Below, piece after piece: positions 1 to 9,979 of a stretch of 64,000 nt of DNA (within the stretch, counting starts at the first letter, position 1; each line of letters starts with the position of its first letter). A model generated the notes under the pieces. That model ran no database searches, had not been told where the DNA came from, and worked only from the letters and a program-made list of their open reading frames with translations. Origin of the DNA: Takifugu bimaculatus (lineage: Eukaryota > Chordata > Actinopteri > Tetraodontiformes > Tetraodontidae); contig CP034990.1 in the NCBI GenBank assembly GCA_004026145.2, positions 12,397,947 through 12,461,946 on the forward strand. The letters run 5' to 3'. A program made the position numbers and the translations under genes.

Positions 1-281
1 ATGACAGATTAAATGTGCTTAAAAGGATCATCTTTTATCATTAAGGCTCCAGTCATCACTTAAACTGTCACTGGGGATTTCCTTCTGACTTTTACTGTTT
101 ATAAGTCAAGATAAGGAAGCGTGGCAAAGGACCAGCGCTAACAGTTCAGGAATTAAGACTCTTGTGGGTTTACGACTGCGAGTGTCTAAACACTAAAAAT
201 CTCACATTCTATCTCTACATCAAATCAAATCTCATAAATATCTGATTAATGACATTTAAATGCTGCGCGTGCTGAACTCAC
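1..281 (-). other. lrp4: lrp4 intron 16, partial
   Basis: This is the first part of the intron after exon 16, cut by the window edge. It opens with the donor GTGAGT (reverse complement of 276-281). I see no coding exon, repeat array or recognisable element in it. Confidence 0.85.
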
Positions 282-407
282 CATCAGCACAGATGTGGTG
301 GTTGACCTTCTTGAAGCCAGTTGGACAGGCGCACGTGTATGTCTTGTTGCTAGGGAGACATAGGTGGCTGCAGCCTCCATTGTTGCTGCCACAGCGGTTC
401 CTGCCAC
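282..407 (-). CDS. lrp4: lrp4 exon 16: EGF-like module after propeller 1
   Basis: The exon is 126 nt, phase 1 to phase 1, between acceptor CTCCTGTAG and donor GTGAGT. It encodes residues 701-742. The module begins GRNRCGSNNGGC, continues HLCLPSN and CACPTGF, and ends HHICAD, with the six cysteines of an EGF-like fold. This is the non-calcium EGF type that follows a YWTD propeller in LRP proteins and packs against the base of the propeller. The first codon is split with exon 15 and gives two glycines before RNRCG, whereas mammalian LRP4 as I remember it has one glycine there. A neighbouring AG seven bases downstream would break the frame, so the start at 407 is well supported. The reading frame continues into exon 17, outside the window. 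Confidence 0.95.
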
Positions 408-1663
408 CTACAGGAGGCACAATAATAACAGTTAATGATAACTACCAGGTTGTCATCAATCTCCTCTCAGTGCAGAAGTCCACCAGCAACGCTGCTAAAT
501 TAAATAAAAGCGTTTGAATTTGCTTTGATGAATTCATCAAGATCTGAGAGCATGCCTTATTTTCTCTCGTGCACGCGCAACTATTAATGATTCACTATCA
601 CAAAGCAGCCGAACAGGATCAAAACGCATATGGGAGTGAGTCAAAGTAGGACGTGGACAAAAATAGTAATTAAGTCGAAGCAGTCTTGGGAAGATGGGGC
701 TGGCGATTAAAACATAACAACCACGTTCCAAAAGGTAAAACCAACGTGGAATTAATCTGATCATCAAATGCTAAACAGACATTTTCTCTGTAAAGGTTCA
801 GTCACAATATTCTCCAGTGTACCACAAATGCACCCACTGGAGGAATAAACTTCAAATTCAACCTCCAGCTCTGGGTCCAGCTCTGGAACACTTCCCTGCG
901 CAGTGACACCCTGAAAAGAGGGTTCTGGTTTTTCTGATCCGGACCCGCTTCATGCGTATCCTCGCCTTGCGCTGCGTTTTTGTTTGATCTTGTAGCATTT
1001 TGCACTCCTGTCAGCTCCATGACCGCATTTCACGCTGCTGCAGGCAGCAAAGCCTTGTTTACAAAAGTGGTCTCATATAGATTCAGAAAAGTCTGTGTCT
1101 CATTAATGCAGAAAGAAACAAAATGTACTCACAATAATGAGCCAACTGCAACATAAAAGCACATTTATTTCCTTTAATATGGACTTGTGCTGCTGACTGC
1201 TATAAACAGCAATAACCTCACGACAGGGTTCTCTTACTTCATAATTATTCATGTTTGTGCTTCCTGACAACTTTCTGTTGCGACACCGAGCACACGACTC
1301 CAATACAGCTCCAGCCGGATGGATGGAAAACAGACTTAACAACTGTGCAGCAGCTACAACTAACTGGTGAGAGGATACCATCGCTCCTCCCTCATCTGGG
1401 ATGTTTTATATTTGCTATCTTCATCATTACGGTGGTGGAATTTCCCACTTGATATCAAGCGATCAGTCTGTTTACTGTGAAACTGCAAAACAAAACTGCG
1501 TTGCAGACTAATGATGGCGAGCCTCCATTAATCCCAATCAGCAATTCACAACCTTTCTGTGTTTCCACAACCTTTGACCTCTGATTCTCCCACAAGAAAG
1601 ATCTATTTCTGCTCCTTCAAATATAAACTAATTACTTTAAGTGTAAACTGGCTGAGTACTGAC
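408..1663 (-). other. lrp4: lrp4 intron 15
   Basis: The intron is 1,256 bp between donor GTCAGT and acceptor CCTCCTGTAG. No coding exon of lrp4 or array is recognisable. Short open frames near 802-1,020 on the minus strand lack splice support and have no family resemblance that I can name. Confidence 0.85.
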
Positions 1664-1840
1664 CCGCAGGCTGCCTCTGGGGGTGCAGAGTGTGGATATC
1701 CATGGGGAAATGTAGCTTGTTGCGAATGATCTCCTGGTTCTTGCCGGTGAATTTATTGGCACTGTTGATGCTCTTGGTGTGCCAGTCCGTCCAGTAGAGG
1801 CTGTCCTCAAACACGGTGATGGCGAATGGGTGCGGCAGAC
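1664..1840 (-). CDS. lrp4: lrp4 exon 15: last blades of YWTD propeller 1
   Basis: The exon is 177 nt, phase 1 to phase 1, and encodes residues 642-700. It starts with LPHPFAITVFEDSLYWTDWH and ends HTLHPQRQPA. It carries the YWTD motif LYWTDWH, the conserved SINSANKFTG stretch and the LHFPMDIH segment. These close the six-bladed propeller and lead into the EGF-like module of exon 16. The acceptor is CTCCGTAG at 1,841-1,848 (read on the minus strand) and the donor is GTCAGT. In LRP4 the first propeller is the part contacted by agrin. Conservation with the vertebrate protein is very high and no odd residues were seen. Confidence 0.97.
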
Positions 1841-4800
1841 CTACGGAGAGAGATTTCAGAGTTTGAGATTTGGAGGTTCAGTCACGTTGGAGACACCAGC
1901 GGCATCGCCTCCGAACAGAACGAGTTTAAAAGGAAATATTAATCAAGGTAAAGAATCAAAGCTGTTAGGTTTGACAGATTCGTATTAAACAAAGAAATGC
2001 AGAACGTGTTCTCTCAAATTCACAGTGGGACTATAAATCCACACAAAAAAGATCAAATGCGGCGTTTGGCCTGCTCCAGCAGAGCTCTGCAAACATCCTG
2101 CCATTCAGCGCTGCGGTTTTGGCTGATGTCATATTGTCCCCATTAAGAGCAGCTTTCGGTTCCGCTGCTTCTCATCAGCCTGTGGCTGGATTCGTTTTTG
2201 TCAAAGCGGCCGGAGCAGAAATGCTCCATTGGCTTTCTTAATGTGAGAGCGTGGATCGAGGACAGACCATCAGTTCTCATCTTGTTTGACAGCGAGGTTT
2301 CAGTTGCTTTAATTAGGATCCAAAAGTCTATATATAGACCGTACAGACATGCTAAAAAAATATGGGTTGTTCCCTGTTTGGCATTCCTGACTGTATGTGT
2401 TAGCGCTCTGCAGTCTTATCAGATCTCTTGATGACTTTAACTCAGCAGGAAAACTTGATAAGGTCGACTCTTTAACAGCATGTCTGAATCATCGCTCAGC
2501 TTAAACATTCCCTGTAGGAGTAACAACACAACCAGTCGAGGAGCATGCCAGATGGATGGAAACAGGGATTTTGGCTGCTGCACAGCCCTGCAGTGATGGG
2601 GGGCGCCACTCATTTAATGACAGTATTTTACAGCACGGCATAACATATGTCGAGCAGTAAAAGGCTAAAAGGGGATGATAACGATCCACCAGCATTAGAG
2701 CCTTTGGACATGCACTTGAGTGTACACTTAATGAGACAAATGTTTTAAAATACTTCTTTTTATGTACGGTACATCTAATGACCATTACACAATTTCTTAA
2801 GGTACTTCAGGTCTTGCATTAGTAGGCACAGTTTGACTTCATTTTAAACTTAGATGTTCGCAAATACCTCAAGTATTTATTAAATTAGAATCAGACTGTG
2901 TAAGTAATAAGAAAAGACAGGAAGGAAATGCCAAACATATGTAGACAGACTGTAATATCTGTCTGTCCACAAACCTATTTGTGCAGATTAAGAGCTGTGG
3001 GATTCCATATGCTACTTGGCAGCATCCTTAGATATTCAAATCATGAATGGAGGATTGTTCCCCAACATTACAACAGAAAGATGTGCAATTACCAAGGCAG
3101 AGACTGGCTTTTTCTACTATAAATATGATTTTAAAGGAAACACACAATGACAGCAGAACATATTTTAACACCGTAGAGCTTTTTTTTCCCCTACATAAAT
3201 GCTGCTTCCTGTAATCCATCTTATTTTCTACCTTTCTGTCTCTATCAGCTCCCCACAACTTGTCTCTGTTGCACTGTTCCAATGACTATGACACCTTTAA
3301 TTCTGCACTGGACAACATGGAATATTCTGTGCTGGGAAACCCAACACTGGCAGATGTAATCCAAATATGAATGCTAACTTCCTAAATTCTGTACTTAAAA
3401 TCAGCGCAATCAGCCATTGTCTGATCCATGAATGAAAAAAAGAAATCTGTTCATTTTCCCTCCTTGACAAACAGTGCAGGTGTGTGTAAGTAAGGCCTTT
3501 ATGTTTAGACGTCTTCTTTCTGATCTTAATCCCACCGTGACGGAGACAACAGTGCGCCCTCGTCTCTCCTCCGCAGTGAAGAGGCGCCTGGTTTTGATAC
3601 GGTCACCCATGTGACACCCCTGGGGAGGCAGCTGCAGCTGCATCTGCTGCAGGCCATCACAGCATCAAAGGTCCCACCCAGCATTCACACTCATGTCATG
3701 CTTTGAATGACAGGTGGTACCACCCCGTGCTGTCTGGGGTCACAGCGTACAGGTGCTCACATTGTCACTTCAAGATGGACCCAACAGACAAACAAACTGC
3801 AGAAGCTTGATGCGCTGCGGCAGATACCGTCTAATTCCACAAGAAATATCTGCATTATTAATCAAGCAGATAACTTCTGGATGATTATGGCCGCTACTAT
3901 CCTGCAAGTATTGTAGCACACCTTCCCAACACGGCTGGATTTATTTTTCCATTTTCCAGGCGTTTACTTTTATTATATTACTGAGTGGTCCTCATAAGAC
4001 TGGTTGGTCAAATACAGTTGACAGAATAATGAAACACACATATTACCCATGCAGCACCAGGAATAAACACACACCCTCTCTGCCTGCCCAACATCTCAGG
4101 ATGTACAGGTGTGTGCGGAGGATAGTGGATTCATCCGTAACACAATTCAGCTGTGCAGCTCCAGTGACAGAGGAGACGGCACAAATCCATTTAGCTCACA
4201 CGTGCTCAGGTGGACACGCACAGCCATACACACAGCCATACACACACACATCCACGGCCTGTCGCTGCACCTCAGAGGAAGGGACATAGACACTCGTTAA
4301 CATTCCAGGAACAGCAACTCCAGTGTATGCTTGTACACACACACACACACACCCATTTGTCCTGCGTGTTGAGCAAATAGAGGCTGTTCAGGAAGGACAA
4401 GGCCAATTAGAGCTTTTTATCCTGAGAGCACACATCATTAAGAAGAGCTCACAGGTTTTGCGTGACCCTCTTACAAAATCCTCAACACTTCTGCCCTTAA
4501 CTGGTGTTTCAGTAATCGGAGACAGTGGTGCTGCCCAGACTACGATTCATCGCCCACCTATAAACCATTTATGATATGGACTCTACTCAATTTTGTTTGA
4601 CAGGCAATTCCATTAGTCTGTATGCTTAAAAACAAAACAATAAATACGTGCGACTGCCAACCAGATTCTTGTTCCTGTTGGTAAAAAATGGAAACAGCAG
4701 CTAAATCACAGGAAACAAATCCCAAAACGAAGTGAGGTCTCACAAATGGGGGAGTGCCTTTGTTTCTCTTCTTACATGTGTAAATGTCCCATTTTTCACT

Positions 4801-5327
4801 GGAGAAGTGACAAAATTAATAAAGATAAACTCTTCTGTTTGCATTACACCAAAATGAAATATATGGACTAAAATGTAGATGCCGCAAAAGTGAAAACATC
4901 AAACCAGGCTTCAGATTTTCAGTTTATACGGTCGATAAACCATTCAGAGCACTTGATCTATGGTTAATACTTAATGTATGATTTATAATCTATATCAAAA
5001 CCCCTTATAAATATTTTAAATTACTATTAAAACAAAAAACCTGTTAAAGCTTTGGCCAAATCCAAAAGTTTAAAATGATAATCGAGGTGAACTGGCTTGA
5101 CCGAACGCATTCATTTTTAATGTTTGCAGTCTCTACAGCCTTCTGTCAAACAAGGATAATGAAACGTGCATATTTGATAATGCAGCTTTATTAAAGTTCT
5201 CTTCTAACATTTAGCATTACTGTTGTTTCACAAGTACAGGGTGACAGCTGCAGCTTCTGTTGTTGCCAAAGCCGGCAACTAGTCGACCAAGGAGTGCACA
5301 CGTTTTTCTTATTAACGGGTTGTTTAC
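1841..5327 (-). other. lrp4: lrp4 intron 14
   Basis: The intron is 3,487 bp between donor GTAAAC and acceptor CTCCGTAG. It contains a short (AC)9 run at 4,335-4,352 and otherwise AT-rich unique-looking sequence. The open frames between 3.0 and 4.6 kb are short and have no splice or domain support. No exon was found. Confidence 0.85.
4335..4352 (+). repeat. (AC)9 microsatellite
   Basis: A perfect 18-bp AC run inside lrp4 intron 14. It is short and probably only mildly polymorphic. Confidence 0.9.
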
Positions 5328-5545
5328 CTTGGCTGATGACAGCTTTGCGGTTGCGTCCGTCTAGGTCAGCCTTTTCGATGACATGGTGCTTGGCATCCAC
5401 CCAGTACATGCGGCGGCCAGCGTAGTCTATGGTGAGGCCATTGGGCCAGAAAAGGTGCGTGTCCGCAATGATGCGCCTGTTGGATCCGTCCATGTTGGCG
5501 TACTCGATGCGTGGCGTGTTGCCCCAGTCAGTCCAGTAGATCTTC
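5328..5545 (-). CDS. lrp4: lrp4 exon 14: YWTD propeller 1, middle blades
   Basis: The exon is 218 nt, the only one entered in phase 2 and left in phase 1. It encodes residues 569-641. It holds two YWTD-type motifs, IYWTDWGNTPRIEYANMDG and MYWVDAKHHVIEKADLDG, joined by ADTHLFWPNGLTIDYAGR. These are consecutive blades of the first propeller. The acceptor is CAATGTTTAG and the donor is GTAAAC, which departs from the GTRAGT consensus at +5. The frame across the junction with exon 13 reads EGKIYW. The sequence is nearly identical to LRP4 of other vertebrates in this block, as I recall it, and differs clearly from the LRP5/6 blades. Confidence 0.97.
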
Positions 5546-5955
5546 CTAAACATTGGAGGGTATCAGTCAAGAGTTATTCATGCAATCAGAGGAAGCTGTC
5601 ACAATGAGCAAAAAAGGCTTTTGTTCTTCACATTATACACCCTCATCATCTGTTCTGCCACTCAGCGACAAAATGAGCTTAACGTTTTCTCCAGCTTAGG
5701 GTTTCTCTGGGGTTTCTTTCAAAGCCCTCCTCTGTCACTGTGGCACATGATACCAGGAATAAAACCACACTTTTCTACAACCCCTTCCTTGAATTACACA
5801 GATGCTTGCCTGTGGGCACTGCTGTTCTGCCAAACTTTAATCCTTTTTCTGTACAACTGGAACAGGTCTACAGGGAATATGTATATATGAATGTGTGTAG
5901 ATTGGAAACCATCTGTAGTGGATTAAAAAGTTTGCGTGTTTATTTGGTCTCATAC
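5546..5955 (-). other. lrp4: lrp4 intron 13
   Basis: The intron is 410 bp with donor GTATGA and acceptor ATGTTTAG. It is AT-rich and nothing else is recognisable. Confidence 0.88.
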
Positions 5956-6112
5956 CCTTCAATAGGGTGGAGCGCGATGGCTCTGGGTTTCTCCATGTTT
6001 TGCCAAAGGAGCACCTTGCGGTGAGTCCCATCAAGGTTGGCAACCTCAATACGTGATGTCCCCGAGTCTGTCCAGTAGAGCTTGTCATGGATCCAATCAA
6101 TGGCCAGCCCAC
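5956..6112 (-). CDS. lrp4: lrp4 exon 13: YWTD propeller 1, second blade
   Basis: The exon is 157 nt, entered in phase 1 and left in phase 2, and encodes residues 517-569. It begins GLAIDWIHDKLYWTDSGTSR, carrying one YWTD motif, and continues IEVANLDGTHRKVLLWQN to EKPRAIALHPIEG. This is the blade after the FWSD blade of exon 12. The acceptor is TGTTTTAG and the donor is GTATGAG. The split glycine codon at each end keeps the frame. No substitution of the motif residues was seen. Confidence 0.97.
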
Positions 6113-6878
6113 CTAAAACACAGACATTCACCTTGTGTTTTTATTTTTTTCCAAACAGACCTTCAAATGAATTTTAAGTGCTGATTTCGCTTTGAATGCA
6201 AAGATACATTTAGGCATTTAATTAGAGGTTAGAGCCTGGAGGGACACTTAGCTTTTAGCCTAAAGACAGCTACCTATCTCAAAGTGGTAATCAACTCCTC
6301 CGAGGCTCAAATGTTCCATTTCTTTTGTTTGATGTGGTTAAACAGTATAAAAACTCAGACTGGGGCTGCTGGAGGCTGTACAGGTCTCCTCCTGAACCCA
6401 GAAAACCTGTCTTCACTGACAATATCTGGAATCCCAACAAAGGACACTGCACAGAATGTTTTCTCTTTAAATTAGTAATAACGCATCACTCCCACTTTAA
6501 GAGAAAAGGGCAAACTGAAACGCATCAGCTGGAGATTTGAGACACCCAAAGTGTCATTGATTAATATTTTGATCACTTACTCTTTTCCAAAGTTTTTTCT
6601 ATTAGTATAATTATCAGTTGTGATTATGTACCATGTAATAAATTCATTGAATTAAAAGAGACAAGGGCAAAAAAGTCAAAAGAAAAAACAAAACAAATTT
6701 GGAGACTATAAACTAACAAACAACACAGAGGGTGAACTGGAAAGCTTGCATAAAAGTCACCACAGCTGGAAAGAAGAACAAGGAGGTATAAGACTATTAT
6801 TGATGTTATACAGATGACCTTAAATATATACCCAACCTTTTGGAGTTGTTGCCCTGTATATGAGCGTGATACACCTAC
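6113..6878 (-). other. lrp4: lrp4 intron 12
   Basis: The intron is 766 bp with donor GTAGGT and acceptor TGTTTTAG. No exon, array or mobile element was recognised. Confidence 0.87.
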
Positions 6879-7109
6879 CTGGGCTCTCCAGTCCGGTGGA
6901 CACCACCTCCTCCACGTTGGACCCATTGAGATTTGCCTTCATGATGCGGTCCAGTGTCACATCAGACCAGAAGACCAGCTCTTGGCTGTGGTGGAAGTCC
7001 AGGGCGATGGCGTTCTCCAGGTTGTTGAGCAGCAGGGTGTACTCGGAGCGATGTGGCAGAACCTGACGGATGTCTATGCGGTTGGCAAACAGCAGCACTG
7101 GCTCTGGGC
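6879..7109 (-). CDS. lrp4: lrp4 exon 12: start of YWTD propeller 1
   Basis: The exon is 231 nt, phase 1 to phase 1, and encodes residues 440-516. It opens GPEPVLLFANRIDIRQVLPH, the first strand of the propeller. It then has LLNNLENAIALDFHH, the degenerate YWTD motif LVFWSDV, and MKANLNGSNVEEVVSTG. NGS is a possible N-glycosylation sequon. The acceptor is CCATTTAG and the donor is GTAGGTG. VLLFANRIDIRQVLPHRSEY is a signature I associate with LRP4 alone among LRPs, and it is strong evidence for the gene assignment. Confidence 0.98.
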
Positions 7110-7570
7110 CTAAATGGGTATGAAAGGCAGATATGGTTAGAAATGATGTAAAATAAAGTGGAAAAGAACACAGTGAGAGGACCAGAGATGAAGTGAAGGG
7201 GGCCCACAACTAAAGTGGAAAGAGTTAGGGCCAGTGGTCACTTTTAATAACAGGGAGTATTAATCTAAGTGGAGGAGAAGGTCTGGGTGCTGGCAGCTTT
7301 CTGACAGATGGGCCTGACCTGGGTTTAACTCTGGTCTGCAGCAGATTGATGGACTGTTGTACCAGACCTGCACTTTACCTCCACAACATGTCTAAATGTA
7401 GTCCAGACGCTCCACGTGACTTACCCACATTCAGAGCCCAGGACCCCAGGGCAAAGAACGGATACAGTTTCAGCTGAAGCAAATATAAACACTATGCTTT
7501 TATTGGAGGTCAAACCTTGGCGGCTCTGTGGTCACATGTCAAGGTTGAAATACAGTACAGGGGGCTTTAC
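7110..7570 (-). other. lrp4: lrp4 intron 11
   Basis: The intron is 461 bp with donor GTAAAG and acceptor CATTTAG. Nothing further was recognised. Confidence 0.87.
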
Positions 7571-7696
7571 CCAGAGCTTTGCAGCTGCGCTTGTCAGGTC
7601 GGAGCTCGTAGCCCTGAACGCACCAGCACTGGAACGCCCCTTCCGTGTTGGTACAGCCCTGGCTGCAGTAGCCCTCTTCAGCACACTCATCCACAT
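7571..7696 (-). CDS. lrp4: lrp4 exon 11: second EGF-like (calcium-binding type) module
   Basis: The exon is 126 nt, phase 1 to phase 1, and encodes residues 398-439. It starts DVDECAEEGYCSQGCTNTEG, continues AFQCWCVQGYELRPD and ends RSCKALG. The DVDEC start and the six cysteines mark a calcium-binding EGF module. It links the ligand-binding LDLa region to propeller 1. The acceptor is CTTTTCCAG and the donor is GTAAAG. A plus-strand open frame over the same place is only its shadow. Confidence 0.97.
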
Positions 7697-8395
7697 CTGG
7701 AAAAGATGGGTTAAAAAAAAAAAACTGTCAAACTTCCACATTTGAGGTTTAAATTGCATTCTGACATTGAAAACGCCCCAAAAATCCAGACAGACATATC
7801 CTGCAGATAAACTCCATAAAAGCGGAAAACGGTCTGGCTGGCAATTCCAAAACTGGATTTACACACTATCCAAATCAGTAATTTCCTGGTCTGAAGATTA
7901 GGATTTACAATAGAAATGTTTATGATCTTAGCAACTAGAGTACTTAAGAGTCAAGACATGGCCACATTTAGGAAATTAAAAGAAGGGAGCCTCAGTGAGG
8001 CAGGTTACATTTTGTTAATTTAATTCTTGTATTTCTTTTCAATATTAAAAACTCCAGTTGAATTCTGTAGCTTTTTAAAACTTTATGCGTTTCAAGACAA
8101 TATTCATACATGCTATTTTGTCTTTGTCCATCTTTTGTCCATCTAATCTAATCTGATTTTGATTAGAACTAATGTTTACTGTCAAAAAGCTGACTCACAA
8201 CTTTTGTTATACGGCTTTTTTCACTTCCAAAACTCCCAAACCTACACAAGTATGAACAGCAGTAACATTCAGCAAAGTGACTGATGCTTGAGTCTCTGAC
8301 CAACCATCTGCACCCTCAGCCTGCTCACTTTTCAACCAAACTTCACTGTTGCATTGGGATGTGTACACGTGTCTTCACACAGGCCTGTATAGTAC
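7697..8395 (-). other. lrp4: lrp4 intron 10
   Basis: The intron is 699 bp with donor GTACTA and acceptor TTTTCCAG. It is AT-rich with no recognised element. Confidence 0.87.
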
Positions 8396-8530
8396 CTTGG
8401 CAGGCTTTGCCATCATCCATCAGACGATATCCGGTGTGACAGGTACACTGGACCAGTCCTCTGGCCATCTGACACTTCTGGGAGCAGCCTCCGTTATTCT
8501 GGTTACAGTTGCCCTCGCTGGAGCGCGGAC
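8396..8530 (-). CDS. lrp4: lrp4 exon 10: first EGF-like module
   Basis: The exon is 135 nt, phase 1 to phase 1, and encodes residues 353-397. It reads PRSSEGNCNQNNGGCSQKC, then VQCTCHTGYRLMDDGKACQ. It is a six-cysteine EGF-like module that follows the last LDLa unit directly. The acceptor is CTGCTCACAG and the donor is GTACTA. The donor is weak at positions +4 to +6 but is the only one that keeps the frame into DVDEC of exon 11. Confidence 0.96.
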
Positions 8531-9045
8531 CTGTGAGCAGGACAAAACGCGACTGATGCCACAGGTCGATCTGCTATAAATAAAGAGATACCGTCTACAG
8601 AGCATCCAACTCATCTGGGGTTGAACCCTGAAATTTGAGGCATCTGAGCATCAAGTTCTTTTTAGTTCAAGTTACAGTCATCAAAACTGCTCTGCATATT
8701 CACAATGTTTCACCTGGTTTTAAAGAATTTCGGTCAGAGCCCAAGCATGACCATTGGGGCTAAATCACCTCAGAAATACAGGTATGAGCCCGGGAACAGC
8801 TACATTGCAAATATGAGCTATTTAAAATGAGTGTGAATTGAATAAATTAGGCAATGAATTATGTGCAACTGGCTTTCACGTTGTAGAGACATGTAACTTT
8901 AAACAGTTCTGGTGTTAGCAGCGTTATTTTAGCATTATTTTCTAAAGTTCCTGTATACCGGAAGTGCCAAAAATGCTGCCACACAAATTATTCAATATTA
9001 GAAAGAAGGATTCAGGGTCAGGGGCTCTTTAGTGTTTTAACTCAC
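8531..9045 (-). other. lrp4: lrp4 intron 9
   Basis: The intron is 515 bp with donor GTGAGT and acceptor CTGCTCACAG. Nothing else was recognised. Confidence 0.87.
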
Positions 9046-9171
9046 GACAGTCGTGGTGTGGCTGTTCATCAGTTCCGTCTCCGCAGTCGTTGACTTCATT
9101 ACACACTTTTCTCTGACCGATACAGCGTCCATTGCCACACTGGAACTGATCAGGGGCACAAGGAGGGCTCT
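9046..9171 (-). CDS. lrp4: lrp4 exon 9: LDLa module 8
   Basis: The exon is 126 nt, phase 1 to phase 1, and encodes residues 311-352. It reads SPPCAPDQFQCGNGRCIGQR, then KVCNEVNDCGDGTDEQPHHD and a final C. It is a six-cysteine LDLa unit with two unusual points. The usual aromatic residue and aspartate before NDC are replaced (QRKVCNEVNDC). Extra residues (QPHH) also sit between the acidic TDE box and the last cysteine. I recall the same longer loop in other LRP4 proteins, so it is probably a family trait. Several AGs crowd the acceptor (ACACAGAGAG); only the one giving 9,171 keeps phase. Confidence 0.95.
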
Positions 9172-9576
9172 CTGTGTGGGGACAAGAGGGTATTTGTAAT
9201 CTGGTATTGTTCTATGGGCTGGATGTAAAAATAGGCATTGAAGTGGAAAATTCAGTGTTTGTGCAAACGATCTGGAACGTTTTATTACTGTGATTGATTT
9301 GGCTGTGGGGTGGGCAGTACAAAAAAAATAAAAGCTTCCTTGTTTTGTTTGTGGTTTTTTGGCTGTACTTTTTAATATCTCAGCACATCTGTGGCTTGTC
9401 TACGAGTTCACTGCACAGGCCCCGCAGCTGTCAAACGGACAAATCTATTATTCAAAAGCAACCTCGTGTCTCGACCAGAAGAGGAAAAAAGGGAAACAAA
9501 TGAGGAAGGAGGTCTCGCGAGCTGTTGTCATAACTACAACTGAAGCTTGCGTTATATTTAGCCGCAACATTCTTAC
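9172..9576 (-). other. lrp4: lrp4 intron 8
   Basis: The intron is 405 bp with donor GTAAGA and acceptor CCCCACACAG. A 155-residue plus-strand open frame spans this intron and exon 8 but is an exon shadow. Confidence 0.87.
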
Positions 9577-9702
9577 CAGTTTTCTCACAGCCCTCTTCAT
9601 CGCTGTGGTCAGAGCAGTCATCCTCGCCGTCACATCTCCACGACAGACGAATGCAGCGTCCGTTTCCACAACGGAACTGGTCAGCCGTGCACATGGAAGT
9701 GG
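9577..9702 (-). CDS. lrp4: lrp4 exon 8: LDLa module 7
   Basis: The exon is 126 nt, phase 1 to phase 1, and encodes residues 269-310. It carries TSMCTADQFRCGNGRC, then LSWRCDGEDDCSDHSDEEGC. It is a canonical LDLa unit: six cysteines, the calcium cage D..D...D..DE and the tryptophan before the fourth cysteine. The acceptor is CACCCTGCAG and the donor is GTAAGA. It is separated from module 6 by only 157 bp of intron. Confidence 0.97.
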
Positions 9703-9859
9703 CTGCAGGGTGCACAAACATGCATCATTTATTCAGTTATTTATTCTTCAATTGCTTCTCTTAATATCTTTCTGGTTTTATCAACAAATACATACAAAGA
9801 CACTGAACAAATCCTCCACAACGTGAGAAACTTGTTATCTGAGGTAAGCAGCTACTCAC

Positions 9860-9979
9860 TGCAGTTCTTCTCGTCCGATTGGTCATCGCAGTCAAACTCT
9901 CCGTCACACCTCCAGCCAGCATTGATGCACATCCCACTGCTGCACATGAATTCAACTGATCTGCAGGGCTGGTGGGAAG
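9860..9979 (-). CDS. lrp4: lrp4 exon 7: LDLa module 6
   Basis: The exon is 120 nt, phase 1 to phase 1, and encodes residues 229-268. It reads SHQPCRSVEFMCSSGMCINA, then GWRCDGEFDCDDQSDEKNC. All six cysteines and the acidic calcium-binding residues are present. The junction with exon 6 gives DCSSHQPC, the LRP4 sequence as I recall it. The acceptor is TGTGTGTGCAG, which is rich in TG rather than pyrimidine-only. The donor is GTGAGT. Confidence 0.96.

Noticed and set aside
9359..9826. 155-codon plus-strand open frame
   Set aside because: It overlaps lrp4 exon 8 in antisense and reads through intron. Cysteine- and charge-rich LDLa exons commonly leave long antisense shadows.
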